64,000 bases of DNA from Streptomyces achromogenes (GCF_030816715.1 NZ_JAUSYH010000001.1:8432001-8496000), one strand, 5' to 3'. Counted from the first letter of the stretch, positions 28,220-36,958 are shown. Translations and numbers: made by a program. Notes: generated by a model from the letters alone, not told the origin.

Positions 28220-29851
28220 TCACGGTGCGTGCGGTGTCTTCCGGCCGGTGCGGTCCCGGCGGGTGAGGACGCGTTGGGCGCGGGTGAGACCCGAGAGCCG
28301 CTGCCGGTGCAGTGCGGCGCGGGCGGCGTTGGCTCCCGGGGCCCCGTGGACGCCTCCGCCCGGGTGCGCGGAGGCCGAGGCGAGGTAAAGCCCCTTGACG
28401 GGTGTCTCCGGGCGGCCCGTTCCGGGCACGGGGCGGAAGACGAGTTGCTGGTGCATGGCCGTCGTGCCGCCGTTGATCGCGCCTCCGTGCAGATTGCTGT
28501 CCAGCGCCTGGAGCGTGGGCGGGGCCAGGATGCGCCGGGCCCGGACGACGGAGCGGAATCCCGGAGCGAATCGTTCGACCTGGCGTTCGATCCGGTCGGC
28601 CATGATCTCCTGCTCCCGGGGGCTCCAGGCGCCCGTCAGCCCCTCGCCGCCCGCGTCCGACGTGACGACCTGCGGAAGATGGGTGTAAGCCCAGGCGGCC
28701 TCGGTGCCCCGGGGCGAGCGTGACGCGTCCGCCGTGGTCATCTGGCCGAACAGGGCGAACGGCCGGTCGGGCACCTGGCCCATGGCGATCTGGGCCGCGA
28801 AGCGGGTGAGCTCGTCCACGCCGTCCGCCAGATGGACGGTGCCCGCCTGCGCGGCGGACGCGGCCCGCCAGGGCACGGGACCGTCGCACGCCCAGTCCAC
28901 CTTGAAGGTCGCGAAGTCCCACTCGAAGCGCCTGAGATCGTCGAGCACCTGGGACGGCAGGTGCTCGGCGTCGACGAGCCCGCCGTACAGCGCCGACGCC
29001 GACACGTCCGCGAGGACGGCGCGCCGCGCGGCCACCGTCTCGCCCTCGGCGGTGCGCACGCCGACGGCTCGCCCGTCCCGCACGATCACCCGCTGCACGC
29101 GCTGCCCACAGTGCAGGACGCCGCCACGCGACCGCAGCCGGCGCACGAGGGCCTCGGTCAGCGCCCCCGCGCCGCCGACCGGCACGGGAAAGCCGAAGCT
29201 CTGCCCGAGCATGGACATCAGCCAGCCGAAGCCCCCGCTCCCCGCGGCCTCCGGAGCCAGGTCGGCGTGCAGCGCGTTCCCGGCCAGCAGCAGCCTGCCG
29301 CCCTCCCCCCGGAACTCCTCTCTCCCCATGCGGCGCACCGGCAGGATCAGCGTCCGGGCCATCCGCAGCCCCCCGGCGCCCCTGAGCCTCGCGGCGAGCC
29401 GGGCGGTGGCGCGCACCGGCGGGAACGGGGTGAACAGGGCGTCCAGAATGTCCGGGGCGAGGCGCTCCCACGTGTCGTGCAGGCGCCTCCACGCGTCCCC
29501 GTCGCCGGGATGGAAGGCGTCGAGGGAGTCGGCGGTGGCGTCGAGGTCCCGGGCGAGCACCGCGCACCTGCCGTCGGTGAGCGGATGGGCCAGCACGCGG
29601 GGCGCGTGGCTCCAGCGCAGCCCGTGATCGCCCAGCCGCAGCCGCCGCAGCACGGGCGACGCGGCGGCGAGCGGATAGAACGAGCTGAAGAGGTCGTTGA
29701 CGAACTCCGGGTCGACCTCCCGGTCGTGACGCACCGCGCCACCGGGTTCCGGCTGCTCCTCCAGGACCTCCACGCTCCAGCCCTCGTCGGCGAGCAGATT
29801 GGCCGCCACCAGCCCGTTGGGGCCGGCGCCGATCACCACCACATCAGGCAT
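28220..29851 (-). CDS. FAD-dependent oxidoreductase, phytoene desaturase-like
   Basis: A 543-residue flavoprotein. It begins with the FAD dinucleotide motif VVVIGAGPNGLVAANLLADEG and EVLEEQPEPGGAVR (residues 3-43) and ends with the second flavin motif GLYLASASAHPGGGVHGAPG near residues 490-510, the layout of phytoene desaturase and related NAD(P)/FAD oxidoreductases. No carotenoid synthase genes are near, so the substrate is open. Its start overlaps the stop of the SRPBCC gene by 8 bases, so the two are coupled. The Arg-rich last 30 residues are an extension without a motif. Confidence 0.9.
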   Translation of the reverse strand: MPDVVVIGAGPNGLVAANLLADEGWSVEVLEEQPEPGGAVRHDREVDPEFVNDLFSSFYPLAAASPVLRRLRLGDHGLRWSHAPRVLAHPLTDGRCAVLARDLDATADSLDAFHPGDGDAWRRLHDTWERLAPDILDALFTPFPPVRATARLAARLRGAGGLRMARTLILPVRRMGREEFRGEGGRLLLAGNALHADLAPEAAGSGGFGWLMSMLGQSFGFPVPVGGAGALTEALVRRLRSRGGVLHCGQRVQRVIVRDGRAVGVRTAEGETVAARRAVLADVSASALYGGLVDAEHLPSQVLDDLRRFEWDFATFKVDWACDGPVPWRAASAAQAGTVHLADGVDELTRFAAQIAMGQVPDRPFALFGQMTTADASRSPRGTEAAWAYTHLPQVVTSDAGGEGLTGAWSPREQEIMADRIERQVERFAPGFRSVVRARRILAPPTLQALDSNLHGGAINGGTTAMHQQLVFRPVPGTGRPETPVKGLYLASASAHPGGGVHGAPGANAARAALHRQRLSGLTRAQRVLTRRDRTGRKTPHAP

Positions 29852-30347
29852 TTCCGCCGCCGACGCCGTGCGCTGCCTCCCTGCGCCCGCGCAGGTCCGA
29901 CAGCCGTTCGGACCGGCCCTGCTCCTCGCACACCCGGGCGAGCCGGGCGAGCATCGCGCGGTGCCGCAGCTGGATCAGTCCTTCGAAACCCACGTTGTGG
30001 AGCCGCCCGCTCGCTCCCTGGAGCGGATGTTCGTCCACGATCACCAGGCAGTGCTCGCCCCAGGGGCGCAGCTCGATCGCGATGCGCGCCGATCCCAGCA
30101 TGCCCGCGTGCGCCTCGAGCTCCAGCTCGGAGCCCTCCTCGCAATGCCGGACGACGGTCTCGTTGGTCAGCCGGACGGGCCCGAGCCGCACCTCGTAGCC
30201 GATAGCGGCGCCGACCTGCGGCCATTGCCCCCGCACCGGTTCGGAGGACGCCGTCCCCACCACCCACTCCGCATAGCGATCGCCGTCCGCGAGGACGGCC
30301 CACACGGTCCGCGGACTCACCTTGATCAGCCGATGCCGTACCGCCAC
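29844..30347 (-). CDS. SRPBCC (polyketide cyclase/START-like) protein
   Basis: A 167-residue hydrophobic-ligand-binding fold protein: N-terminal VRHRLIKVSPRTVWAVLADGDRYAEWV, a mid beta-sheet IGYEVRLGPVRLTNETVV and the long C-terminal helix QLRHRAMLARLARVCEE. GGAGGT lies 5 bases before the GTG at 30347. It overlaps the downstream oxidoreductase gene, so the two proteins are probably made together; it may bind the same hydrophobic substrate. Function beyond the fold is unknown. Confidence 0.85.
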   Translation of the reverse strand: MAVRHRLIKVSPRTVWAVLADGDRYAEWVVGTASSEPVRGQWPQVGAAIGYEVRLGPVRLTNETVVRHCEEGSELELEAHAGMLGSARIAIELRPWGEHCLVIVDEHPLQGASGRLHNVGFEGLIQLRHRAMLARLARVCEEQGRSERLSDLRGRREAAHGVGGGNA

Positions 30348-30595
30348 GCCACACCTCCAGAGTCCCGGGGACAGGTCCCCGGCCGAGTGCCCAGCCCGGG
30401 AAACCCCAACCGGCGTCCGCCGCCGGGCGCCCCCGGGCGCGGTTCCTTTGCTTCCGCGATGGCATAGTGGGGCCCCTTGCCGCGTGGTCCCGCGTCGGAC
30501 CGCAGGCGTGTGGTGCGGGACGGGGGAGTTCCGCGCGCCGTGGCAGGACGTGCGTCCCACCCCCGCGACACATCGCGAGCGAGGGGGAGCGACGG

Positions 30596-31843
30596 ATGCC
30601 GAGCGGACTCATCGCGCTGGCACTCGGCGGCTTCGGCATCGGTCTGACCGAATTCCTGATAGCCGGGCTGCTTCCGCAGGTGGCGTCCGGTTTCGGAGTG
30701 TCCGAAGCGGCAGCGGGCCGGCTGATCTCCGGGTACGCGCTGAGCGTGGCGATCGGCGCGATCGTGCTGACCGCGGCGACGGCCAGACTGCCCCGCAAAG
30801 CGGTCCTGGTCGGCCTGGTGGCCCTGTTCGTCATCGGCAACCTGCTGTCGGCCGTGGCGCCGAACTATCCGGTGATGCTGCTCGGACGGATCGTCGCGGC
30901 GTTGTGCCACGGCTCGTTCTTCGGCATCGGCTCGCTGGTCGCCCGCAGTCTGGTCGCGCCGGAGCGGAAGTCCCGCGCGGTGGCGGTCATGTTCGCGGGG
31001 CTGACGCTCGCGAACGTCCTGGGCGTGCCGTTCGGTGCGCTGGTCGGCGAGCGCTGGGGCTGGCGGGCGGCGTTCTGGGCGGTCACCGCCATCGGCGTGT
31101 TCGCGCTCGCGGGCATCGTCGCCCTCGTCCCCGGCTGGGCGGGCAACGCACCGCCGCCGCACGCGAAGCGCCTCCCGGACCTGGACCCGGACCCGGACGT
31201 GGCCGCGGCCCCGGCCCCGACCCCGGCACCGCCCGGCGGCCTGCGGGCCGAACTCCGCGCGTTCCGGTCCTGTCAGGTCTGGCTGACGCTGACGGCCACC
31301 GCGCTCGGGTATGGCGGCATGTTCGGCGCGTTCACCTACCTCGCCTACACCGTCACCGAGGTCGGCGGTTTCTCCTCGACCGACGTCGCCTGGCTGCTGA
31401 TGGTGTACGGCACCGGCCTGGTCGTCGGGAACCTGGCCGGCGGACGAGCGGCCGACCAGGCCCGCGACCGCACCCTGGTGCTCGCCCTCGCCGGACTCGC
31501 CGTCACCCTGACCGTGTTCGGTCTGCTGGCCGGCAGCGCCGTCGCGACGGTGATCCTGCTGTTCCTGATGGGAGTCTTCGGTTTCGCGAGCGTGCCCGGC
31601 ATGATCACGCGGGTCACCGACCACGCCCGCGGGGCCGCGCTGGCCGCCAGCGCCAACGTGTCGGCGTCCAACATCGGAAACGCCCTGGGCGCCTGGCTGG
31701 GAGGCGTGGCCATCAGCGCGGGTCTCGGCTACACGGCGCCGCTCTACGTCGGCGCGGGCATCGTCGCGCTGTCGGTGGTCGTCATGGTCGTCGCCGCGAA
31801 GCGGGACGGGGCGCCGGCGCGGCAGACCGAGCACGTCGGGTGA
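30596..31843 (+). CDS. MFS drug exporter, DHA1 family (AraJ / Cmx-like)
   Basis: A 415-residue transporter with about 12 hydrophobic segments. It begins MPSGLIALALGGFGIGLTEF, typical of the AraJ and chloramphenicol-exporter branch. The loop between helices 2 and 3 is LPRKAVL, and motif C-like glycine patterns are seen in helix 5. The central loop (about residues 185-220) is rich in Pro, Asp and Ala. GGGGAG precedes the ATG at 30596. It stands alone, divergent from the SRPBCC gene. The substrate is unknown; arabinose, chloramphenicol or another drug are possibilities for this family. Confidence 0.88.
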   Translation: MPSGLIALALGGFGIGLTEFLIAGLLPQVASGFGVSEAAAGRLISGYALSVAIGAIVLTAATARLPRKAVLVGLVALFVIGNLLSAVAPNYPVMLLGRIVAALCHGSFFGIGSLVARSLVAPERKSRAVAVMFAGLTLANVLGVPFGALVGERWGWRAAFWAVTAIGVFALAGIVALVPGWAGNAPPPHAKRLPDLDPDPDVAAAPAPTPAPPGGLRAELRAFRSCQVWLTLTATALGYGGMFGAFTYLAYTVTEVGGFSSTDVAWLLMVYGTGLVVGNLAGGRAADQARDRTLVLALAGLAVTLTVFGLLAGSAVATVILLFLMGVFGFASVPGMITRVTDHARGAALAASANVSASNIGNALGAWLGGVAISAGLGYTAPLYVGAGIVALSVVVMVVAAKRDGAPARQTEHVG

Positions 31844-31886
31844 GCGAAGGGCGGGCCACGGCGTGCGGCCGGGCGTGGGGCGCCGG

Positions 31887-32075
31887 TCAGAGCAGGCCCA
31901 GGTCGCCGAGTTCCTTGTGCAGGGCGGCGCGTGGGCTCTCGGCGTCGCCGTGACCGGCGTGCGCCGTGTCGTCGGCCTTCGTGCGGCGACCCCGGGTGCG
32001 ACCGCGAAGACGCGTGACCGGCTCCGACCGGAACTGCCTCTTCGGGGCGTACGGCGACGACTGCGCCGACCGCAC
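31887..32075 (-). CDS. Possible small basic protein, 62 residues
   Basis: The frame has strong third-position GC and reads VRSAQSSPYAPKRQFRSEPV, then a basic middle (TRLRGRTRGRRTK) and an acidic-hydrophobic end (HKELGDLGLL). The GTG at 32075 is one of several possible starts; the frame stays open upstream and no ribosome binding site is visible. It is convergent with the MFS gene. No family recognised. Codon pattern is the main support. Confidence 0.4.
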   Translation of the reverse strand: MRSAQSSPYAPKRQFRSEPVTRLRGRTRGRRTKADDTAHAGHGDAESPRAALHKELGDLGLL

Positions 32076-32288
32076 GGTCAACGCCTGTCTGCGCACCGGA
32101 CGGCTGCCAGCCGCGGACGTCGCCTGCCCGGCCCCCCGGCCCCCCGGCCCTCCGGGGCGTCCGGGACGCGCGCGGAGCTGCGGCCCGGTCGGAGGGCGGA
32201 CGACGGTAATCGCGCGTCGGCGGGGTAGAGGGACGTCGACCGGCCGCCCCGACGCGGTCGGCGTCTCCCCGGAGTGAAGGAGTCGAGG

Positions 32289-32717
32289 ATGACCGACGAG
32301 GCCTATCTGTTCCTGCTGGACGACGCGTCCGCGGCGCTCGGCGTCGCGCCGTCCGCCGTCGGAGACCTCGCGTGCATGGACACTCCCGCGGTACAGGCGT
32401 GGCTGGACGCGCAGGGAGCCCCCGCGACGTCCCCGCGGCTGCGCCTGCTGCCGCCGGAGGAGAGGGGAGCCGTCCCGGAGGGAGCGGAACGGCTGCCGGT
32501 GCCGCTGAGCGACGAGGAGCTGAGCCGGGTGCGTCACGGGCTGGCGCCGGCGTCGCTCGCGCAGGTGGAGGAGGAGCTCCTCGCCTACCGCGACCGCACC
32601 GACGACCTGGACGCTCTGATCGGACGGGCCCTGGCCGCGGGAGTGCCGCCCCACCGCGTCGTGGAACTGACCGGGGTGGACCCCGCGGCGGTGACGGCGG
32701 TGTCCGGCGAGCGATGA
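32289..32717 (+). CDS. Hypothetical helical protein
   Basis: A 142-residue soluble protein beginning MTDEAYLFLLDDASAALGVA. The second half is helical and acidic: LSDEELSRVRHGLAPASLAQ and VEEELLAYRDRTDDLDALIGR, ending with VPPHRVVELTGVDPAAVTAV, which resembles a short helix-turn-helix-like segment. GAAGGAG precedes the ATG by about 7 bases. No family recognised. It stands just upstream of a small kinase gene on the same strand but is separated from it by 131 bases that hold a separate promoter candidate. Confidence 0.7.
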   Translation: MTDEAYLFLLDDASAALGVAPSAVGDLACMDTPAVQAWLDAQGAPATSPRLRLLPPEERGAVPEGAERLPVPLSDEELSRVRHGLAPASLAQVEEELLAYRDRTDDLDALIGRALAAGVPPHRVVELTGVDPAAVTAVSGER

Positions 32718-32848
32718 CCCGCCGGCCGCGCCGTATGCGAGTGAGCCTCCGGCGGACGGGCGGCTCGCGGGCGGTCGCGGGTTGGATTCCCGACACCGGT
32801 CGACGCGGGTCGCCACCCTCGGTGGCGGCGGCCCTAGGCTCGTGTCCC

Positions 32849-33370
32849 ATGATCGTATGGCTCAACGGAACCCACGGTGCCGGCAAGACGACCACCGCCG
32901 CGCTCGTTCAGCAACTGCTTCCGGATTCCCGCGTGTTCGACGCCGAGAAGGTCGGCGAGACGCTCATGGACATCACGCCGGGGCTGCCCGGCACGGACAA
33001 CTTCCAGCACTGGCCGCCATGGCGGCCGCTCGTCGTCGAGACCGCCCGCCACGTACTCGACTACACCGGCGGCACCCTGGTGATGCCCATGACCGTCCTG
33101 GTCGAGGGGTATTGGCGCGAGATCAGCGCGGGCCTCGCGCGACACGCCATCCCGGTGCGGCACTTCGTCCTCCACGCGGACCAGGACACCCTGCGCGGAC
33201 GCATCGAGGGGGACACCGTCCTCGGCCCCTCCGCGTTCCGCCTCCGGTATCTGGAGCCCTACGCCGAAGCGGCCCGCACGTGGCTGCACGCCGAGGCGGA
33301 GGTCGTCGACACCACACACCTCACGCCCGACCGGGCCGCCCTGCGGATCGCGGAGGCCGTCGAGAACTGA
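32849..33370 (+). CDS. P-loop nucleoside/nucleotide-kinase-like ATPase
   Basis: A 173-residue P-loop protein. It starts directly with the Walker A motif: MIVWLNGTHGAGKTTTAALV. Further on come FDAEKVGETLMDITPGLPG, MTVLVEGYWREI, HFVLHADQDTLRGRI (lid-like) and VVDTTHLTPDRAALRI. This is the AAA_33/zeta-like small kinase pattern also seen in chloramphenicol phosphotransferase-type proteins; the substrate is unknown. The ATG at 32849 has no ribosome binding site but TAGGCT ends 8 bases upstream (32835-32840), so the transcript is probably leaderless. Confidence 0.82.
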   Translation: MIVWLNGTHGAGKTTTAALVQQLLPDSRVFDAEKVGETLMDITPGLPGTDNFQHWPPWRPLVVETARHVLDYTGGTLVMPMTVLVEGYWREISAGLARHAIPVRHFVLHADQDTLRGRIEGDTVLGPSAFRLRYLEPYAEAARTWLHAEAEVVDTTHLTPDRAALRIAEAVEN

Positions 33371-33426
33371 GCCCCGGGGGTGGGAAGGTGGGGGCGCGCA
33401 CCCGTTCACGGAGGAGGACCCTCGGC

Positions 33427-34104
33427 ATGGCCGTCATTCACCACACCGTCCTGAAGCCGACCAAGCTGGAACTGCTCACTTCCTGGCTGCCCACCCGTCC
33501 GTGGTACGTCGGCGGCGCGGGCGGGCCGGAGCCCGCCAAGGCCGGCGGCTTCCGGCTGGACGACCGGCAGGGCGAGGTCGGGATCGAGTTCATGGTCGTC
33601 ACCGACACCGTCGGCCCGCACCCGGCCGCGTATCTGGTCCCGCTCACCTATCGCGGAGCCCCTCTCGAGGGGGCGGAACACGCCTTGGTCGGCACGATGG
33701 AGCACGGGGTGCTGGGCCGGCGCTGGGTCTACGACGGCTGTCAGGATCCGGTGCTGGTCGCCCAACTGCTGGCGCTGATCGAGGGCCGGGTCCAGGCGCA
33801 GGCCCAGAGCACCAGTGACACGCCCGACCGGGAGGTCACCCGCTCCTGCACCGGCGACGCGCCCACCACCTCGTTCCTCACCGCGCGGCTCACGGCCTCC
33901 GCCGTCGACGACCGGGACGGCACCGAACTGGCCGCACCGAACGGCACGACCCTCCGCCTGCGGAGGCTGCTGACCCCCGTTCCGGACGACGAGCCGCTCC
34001 TCCCGCCCGAGGCGACCGGCCACGTCGCAGGCCCCTGGCTCACACCCGCCGGTACACGCGAGCGGAGCCTGTTCGCCGTCCTGTTCACGGCTCCTCGCAC
34101 CTAG
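33427..34104 (+). CDS. Maltokinase N-terminal cap-like protein
   Basis: A 225-residue protein resembling the N-terminal cap domain of actinobacterial maltokinase: MAVIHHTVLKPTKLELLTSWL then TRPWYVGG, and later TYRGAPLEGAEHALVGTMEH and RRWVYDGCQDPVLVAQLLALI. The kinase catalytic part (aminoglycoside phosphotransferase fold) is absent, so it is an orphan cap protein, not a maltokinase. GGAGGA stands 8 bases before the ATG. Such stand-alone cap proteins occur in Streptomyces; their role is unknown to me. Confidence 0.75.
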   Translation: MAVIHHTVLKPTKLELLTSWLPTRPWYVGGAGGPEPAKAGGFRLDDRQGEVGIEFMVVTDTVGPHPAAYLVPLTYRGAPLEGAEHALVGTMEHGVLGRRWVYDGCQDPVLVAQLLALIEGRVQAQAQSTSDTPDREVTRSCTGDAPTTSFLTARLTASAVDDRDGTELAAPNGTTLRLRRLLTPVPDDEPLLPPEATGHVAGPWLTPAGTRERSLFAVLFTAPRT

Positions 34105-34221
34105 GCTCTCTCGCCCGGTGCGTCAGGCGGGGGTGAAGCGCGGCCACCGGGGCGGGACGTTCCCCGGGCACACTCCATCGGGGTACGAGTCCGGGATGCC
34201 GAGCGCCGAGCGGGACGCCCC

Positions 34222-35040
34222 TCACTGCTCGCGTGATCCCAGGCTCGCCGCGTGGTCGGCGACGTAGGTGCGGAGATCACGTGGCGGGCGCTCATAGCCG
34301 GTCGAGGCGGGCCGCTCGGGGAGCTCCAGCACCGGCGGCGGCACCTCGTGGTACGGCACGGACGACAGCAGGTGGGCGATCATGTTCAGCCGCGCGCGGC
34401 GCTTGTCGTCGCTCTCGACGACGTACCAGGGCGCCTCGGTGATGTCGGTGTGCACCATCATCTCGTCCTTGGCCCGGGAGTACGCCTCCCAGTGGGTGAT
34501 CGACTCCAGGTCCATCGGGGAGAGCTTCCACCGCCGCAGCGGGTCCTCCAGCCGGCGCCGGAATCGCTCCTGCTGCTCGGTGTCGCTCACCGAGAACCAG
34601 TACTTGCGCAGCAGCACGCCGTCCTCGGCCAGCATGCGTTCGAAGATCGGGCACTGGCGGAGGAAGAGCTGGTGCTCCTCCTTCGTGCAGAAGCCCATCA
34701 CGTGCTCCACGCCGGCGCGGTTGTACCAGGACCGGTCGAACAGCACGATCTCGCCGGCCGCCGGCAGGTGCTCGACGTACCGCTGGAAGTACCACTGGGT
34801 GCGTTCGCGCTCCGTGGGCTTCGGGAGTGCCGCGATGCGCGCCACGCGTGGGTTGAGGTGCTCGGCGACCCGCTTGATCGTGCCGCCCTTGCCCGCCGCG
34901 TCCCGGCCTTCGAACACGATCACCAGCCGGGTGCCCGACGCCCGCACCCACTCCTGCAGCTTCACCAACTCCGTCTGCAGGCGCAGCAGTTCCTTCTCGT
35001 ACGCCTTGCGCGGCAGTGCCGCCGCCTTCTTGCCGGACAT
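34222..35040 (-). CDS. ppk2: Polyphosphate kinase 2 (PPK2)
   Basis: A 272-residue PPK2-family enzyme transferring phosphate between polyphosphate and nucleotides. The Walker A is FEGRDAAGKGGTIKR near residue 45, followed by LNPRVARIAALPKPTERERTQ (cut here), YFQRYVEHLPAAGEIVLFDRSWYNRAGVE with the Walker B aspartate, and WKLSPMDLESITHWEAYSRA (split). The frame is open to a GTG at 35109, but the ATG at 35040 with GGAGGC upstream fits the family start. No partner genes. It may act as a class I enzyme making GTP or ATP from diphosphates; the class is not certain. Confidence 0.93.
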   Translation of the reverse strand: MSGKKAAALPRKAYEKELLRLQTELVKLQEWVRASGTRLVIVFEGRDAAGKGGTIKRVAEHLNPRVARIAALPKPTERERTQWYFQRYVEHLPAAGEIVLFDRSWYNRAGVEHVMGFCTKEEHQLFLRQCPIFERMLAEDGVLLRKYWFSVSDTEQQERFRRRLEDPLRRWKLSPMDLESITHWEAYSRAKDEMMVHTDITEAPWYVVESDDKRRARLNMIAHLLSSVPYHEVPPPVLELPERPASTGYERPPRDLRTYVADHAASLGSREQ

Positions 35041-35176
35041 GCCGCCTCCACCGCCCGTGACCCCAACGCCGACGCCCCCGGAGTTCTCACTCGTGCCGAG
35101 ATCGAACACCAGGACGCCACCGTACTGACCGCAGACGCGCCGCGCACCCGGACGCGCACGGCGGGCCGGCCCGGCT

Positions 35177-35236
35177 TGTCCGCCCGCCTGTCCGCCTGCC
35201 TGTCCATCCGCCTGTCCGCCCGGCTGTTCTGCCGCC
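35177..35236. repeat. Five imperfect 12-base tandem repeats
   Basis: Units of the form TGTCCGCCYGCC at 35177, 35189, 35201, 35213 and 35225. The array ends 2 bases before the aldo/keto reductase stop codon, in the gap between that gene and ppk2. Probably slippage-born sequence; no coding role. Confidence 0.6.
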
Positions 35237-35238
35237 CG

Positions 35239-36222
35239 TCACGCGCCGACCGGCGCCCGTGCGTCGAGGAGTCCCGCCTCGCGCAGGTCGGACCAGAGCC
35301 CGTCGGGGATCCGGGCGTCGAACGCCGCGGAGTCGAGCCGTACTTCCTCCGGGGAGCGCATGCCGAGCACGATGCCGGCGACCGCCGGATGCCGCAGCGG
35401 GAACGCCATCGCCGCCTCGGGCAGCAGCACGCCGTGCGCCTCGCAGACATCGGCGAGTTCGCGCGCCCGCCGCAGGACGTCCGGCGGGGCGGGCTCGTAG
35501 TCGAAGGCCGCTCCTTCCACGGGCCGCGGCGTGGCGAGCAGCCCGGAGTTGAAGACCGACGCGGCGAGGACGGACACCCCGCGCTCGGTGCAGGCCGGCA
35601 GCAGGTCGTCCAGGGCGCTGTGGTCGAGGAGCGTGTACCGCCCGGAGAGCATCACCACGTCGGGGTCGGCCTCCCGCACCAGCTCCGTCAGCATCCCGGG
35701 GTCGTACATGCCCGCTCCGACCGCCCCGACCACACCCTGGGAGCGCAGTTCAGCGAGGGCGGGGAAGCCTTCGCGCAGCGCTGTGCCGAAGTGTTCCTCG
35801 GCGTCGTGGAGAAGGAGCACGTCGACGCGGTCGACGCCCATGCGGGTGAGGGAGTCCTCCACGCTGCGCAGCACTCCGTCACGGGAGAAGTCCCACACCC
35901 GGCGGTGTGTCGCGGGCACCCGGAACCTCTCGTCGCTGCGGCCCCGGTGATCCTGCGGGACGAGGAGGCGGCCCACCTTGGTGGAGAGGGTGAACGTGTC
36001 GCGTGGCATCCCACGGAGGAACTCACCCGTGCGGCGCTCGGATTGGCCGATGCCGTAGTGCGGGGACGTGTCGAAGTAGCGGATGCCGCAGTCCCACGCG
36101 GCGCTCAGCGTCGCGGCGGCGGTCTCGTCGTCGAGCGGGGCGAAGAGGCCGCCGAGCGGTCCGCCGCCGAAGCCCAGCTCCGTGACCTCCACCGCGCTGC
36201 GCCCGAGACGGTTGGTTCTCAT
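35239..36222 (-). CDS. Aldo/keto reductase
   Basis: A 327-residue AKR of the type acting on sugars (fucose or D-threo-aldose dehydrogenase branch). The barrel begins MRTNRLGRSAVEVTELGFGG; the catalytic Asp-Tyr pair is in RYFDTSPHYGIGQSERR, the lysine in FTLSTKVGRL, and the histidine in VLLLHDAEEH. NADP is the expected cofactor. The ATG at 36222 has AGGAA 6 bases upstream; the start region is a duplicated 14-base unit described separately. It may oxidise a free sugar; no neighbouring sugar pathway confirms this. Confidence 0.9.
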   Translation of the reverse strand: MRTNRLGRSAVEVTELGFGGGPLGGLFAPLDDETAAATLSAAWDCGIRYFDTSPHYGIGQSERRTGEFLRGMPRDTFTLSTKVGRLLVPQDHRGRSDERFRVPATHRRVWDFSRDGVLRSVEDSLTRMGVDRVDVLLLHDAEEHFGTALREGFPALAELRSQGVVGAVGAGMYDPGMLTELVREADPDVVMLSGRYTLLDHSALDDLLPACTERGVSVLAASVFNSGLLATPRPVEGAAFDYEPAPPDVLRRARELADVCEAHGVLLPEAAMAFPLRHPAVAGIVLGMRSPEEVRLDSAAFDARIPDGLWSDLREAGLLDARAPVGA

Positions 36223-36250
36223 CCGGTGTTCCTCATCCGGTGTTCCTCAT
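36219..36250 (-). repeat. Duplicated 14-base start region with two 5-codon mini-ORFs
   Basis: On the minus strand the unit GGATGAGGAACACC is repeated just upstream of the reductase. Each copy carries AGGAA and ATG and reads ATG AGG AAC ACC GGA TGA. The first mini-ORF (36250-36233) ends on the ATG of the second (36236-36219), which ends on the ATG of the reductase (36222), each as an ATGA overlap. Confidence 0.7.
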
Positions 36251-36372
36251 CCTGTGGTCCCCATCCATGTTCCTCTCCGTGCGTACGCGAACGCGGCGGA
36301 CGCCGCTGCCGTGGCCGCGGCGCGCTCCCACGGGCTTCCGCGTGGGAGTGAGGCGGTCCGGGGGCGATGCCC

Positions 36373-36546
36373 TCAGCGGGCGATGCGGTGTTTCCGTCCG
36401 CCGCGGCGGAACCGGGCGGCGGCGTAGGCGAGGTCGGCGAGGAGCACGACGGCGCCGATGACGAGCAGGTAGAACAACCCGTGGGCCGCGAATCCGATGA
36501 TGCCCAGGACGAGGGCCACGAGGATCAGGAACAGGAACAGGGTCAT
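36373..36546 (-). CDS. Small hydrophobic membrane protein, 57 residues
   Basis: MTLFLFLILVALVLGIIGF and LFYLLVIGAVVLLADLAYA form two membrane segments, followed by a basic tail FRRGGRKHRIAR. The ATG at 36546 has GGGGAGAG close upstream. Small proteins of this pattern are common in Streptomyces and resemble hydrophobic proteins of the PMP3/YtjA kind, but I cannot place it precisely. It lies between the reductase and the PRC-barrel gene on the same strand. Confidence 0.75.
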   Translation of the reverse strand: MTLFLFLILVALVLGIIGFAAHGLFYLLVIGAVVLLADLAYAAARFRRGGRKHRIAR

Positions 36547-36601
36547 CGTCTCTCCCCATGGCGGACTTGTCGGCTTGGGCGGGCTTCGGCGGCCCCGCCG
36601 C

Positions 36602-36958
36602 TCAGCGGCGGGCGAGACGGCGTTCGCCGCCGGCGCCCGGCAGGTAGTCCAGTTCGTAGTGGGCGAAGACCTTCGGCTCGTCCGGTGCGAGCAGCTCGCC
36701 GTCGACCTCGATCGACGGGGCCTTCTTCACCGCGTTCTTGCCGTAGGCCACTTTCAGGTGCCCGGGGCCGACCGTCGCCCCGGCGAGCGGGACGAACACC
36801 AGGCGGCGGCGAGTGGGAAGACCGACGGTCACCGTGGCGAAACTGGGCATGTCGGTCCCGGTGTCCACATAGACCGCCTCCAGGACGCCGATCCTGTGCC
36901 CCTGCGGATCGACCACGTCGTGACCGCGCCAGTCACGGATATCGCCGGCTTCGAACAT
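36602..36958 (-). CDS. PRC-barrel domain protein
   Basis: A 118-residue protein. The N-terminal part is a PRC-barrel: FEAGDIRDWRGHDVVDPQGH, then RIGVLEAVYVDTGTDMPSFA with the typical beta-hairpin and glycine pattern, and FVPLAGATVGPGHLKVAYGK. GGAGGAGGT precedes the ATG. PRC-barrels in actinobacteria are linked to RNA metabolism or to stress proteins; nothing here narrows it. It ends 56 bases before the small membrane protein gene, so the two may be cotranscribed. Confidence 0.85.
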   Translation of the reverse strand: MFEAGDIRDWRGHDVVDPQGHRIGVLEAVYVDTGTDMPSFATVTVGLPTRRRLVFVPLAGATVGPGHLKVAYGKNAVKKAPSIEVDGELLAPDEPKVFAHYELDYLPGAGGERRLARR

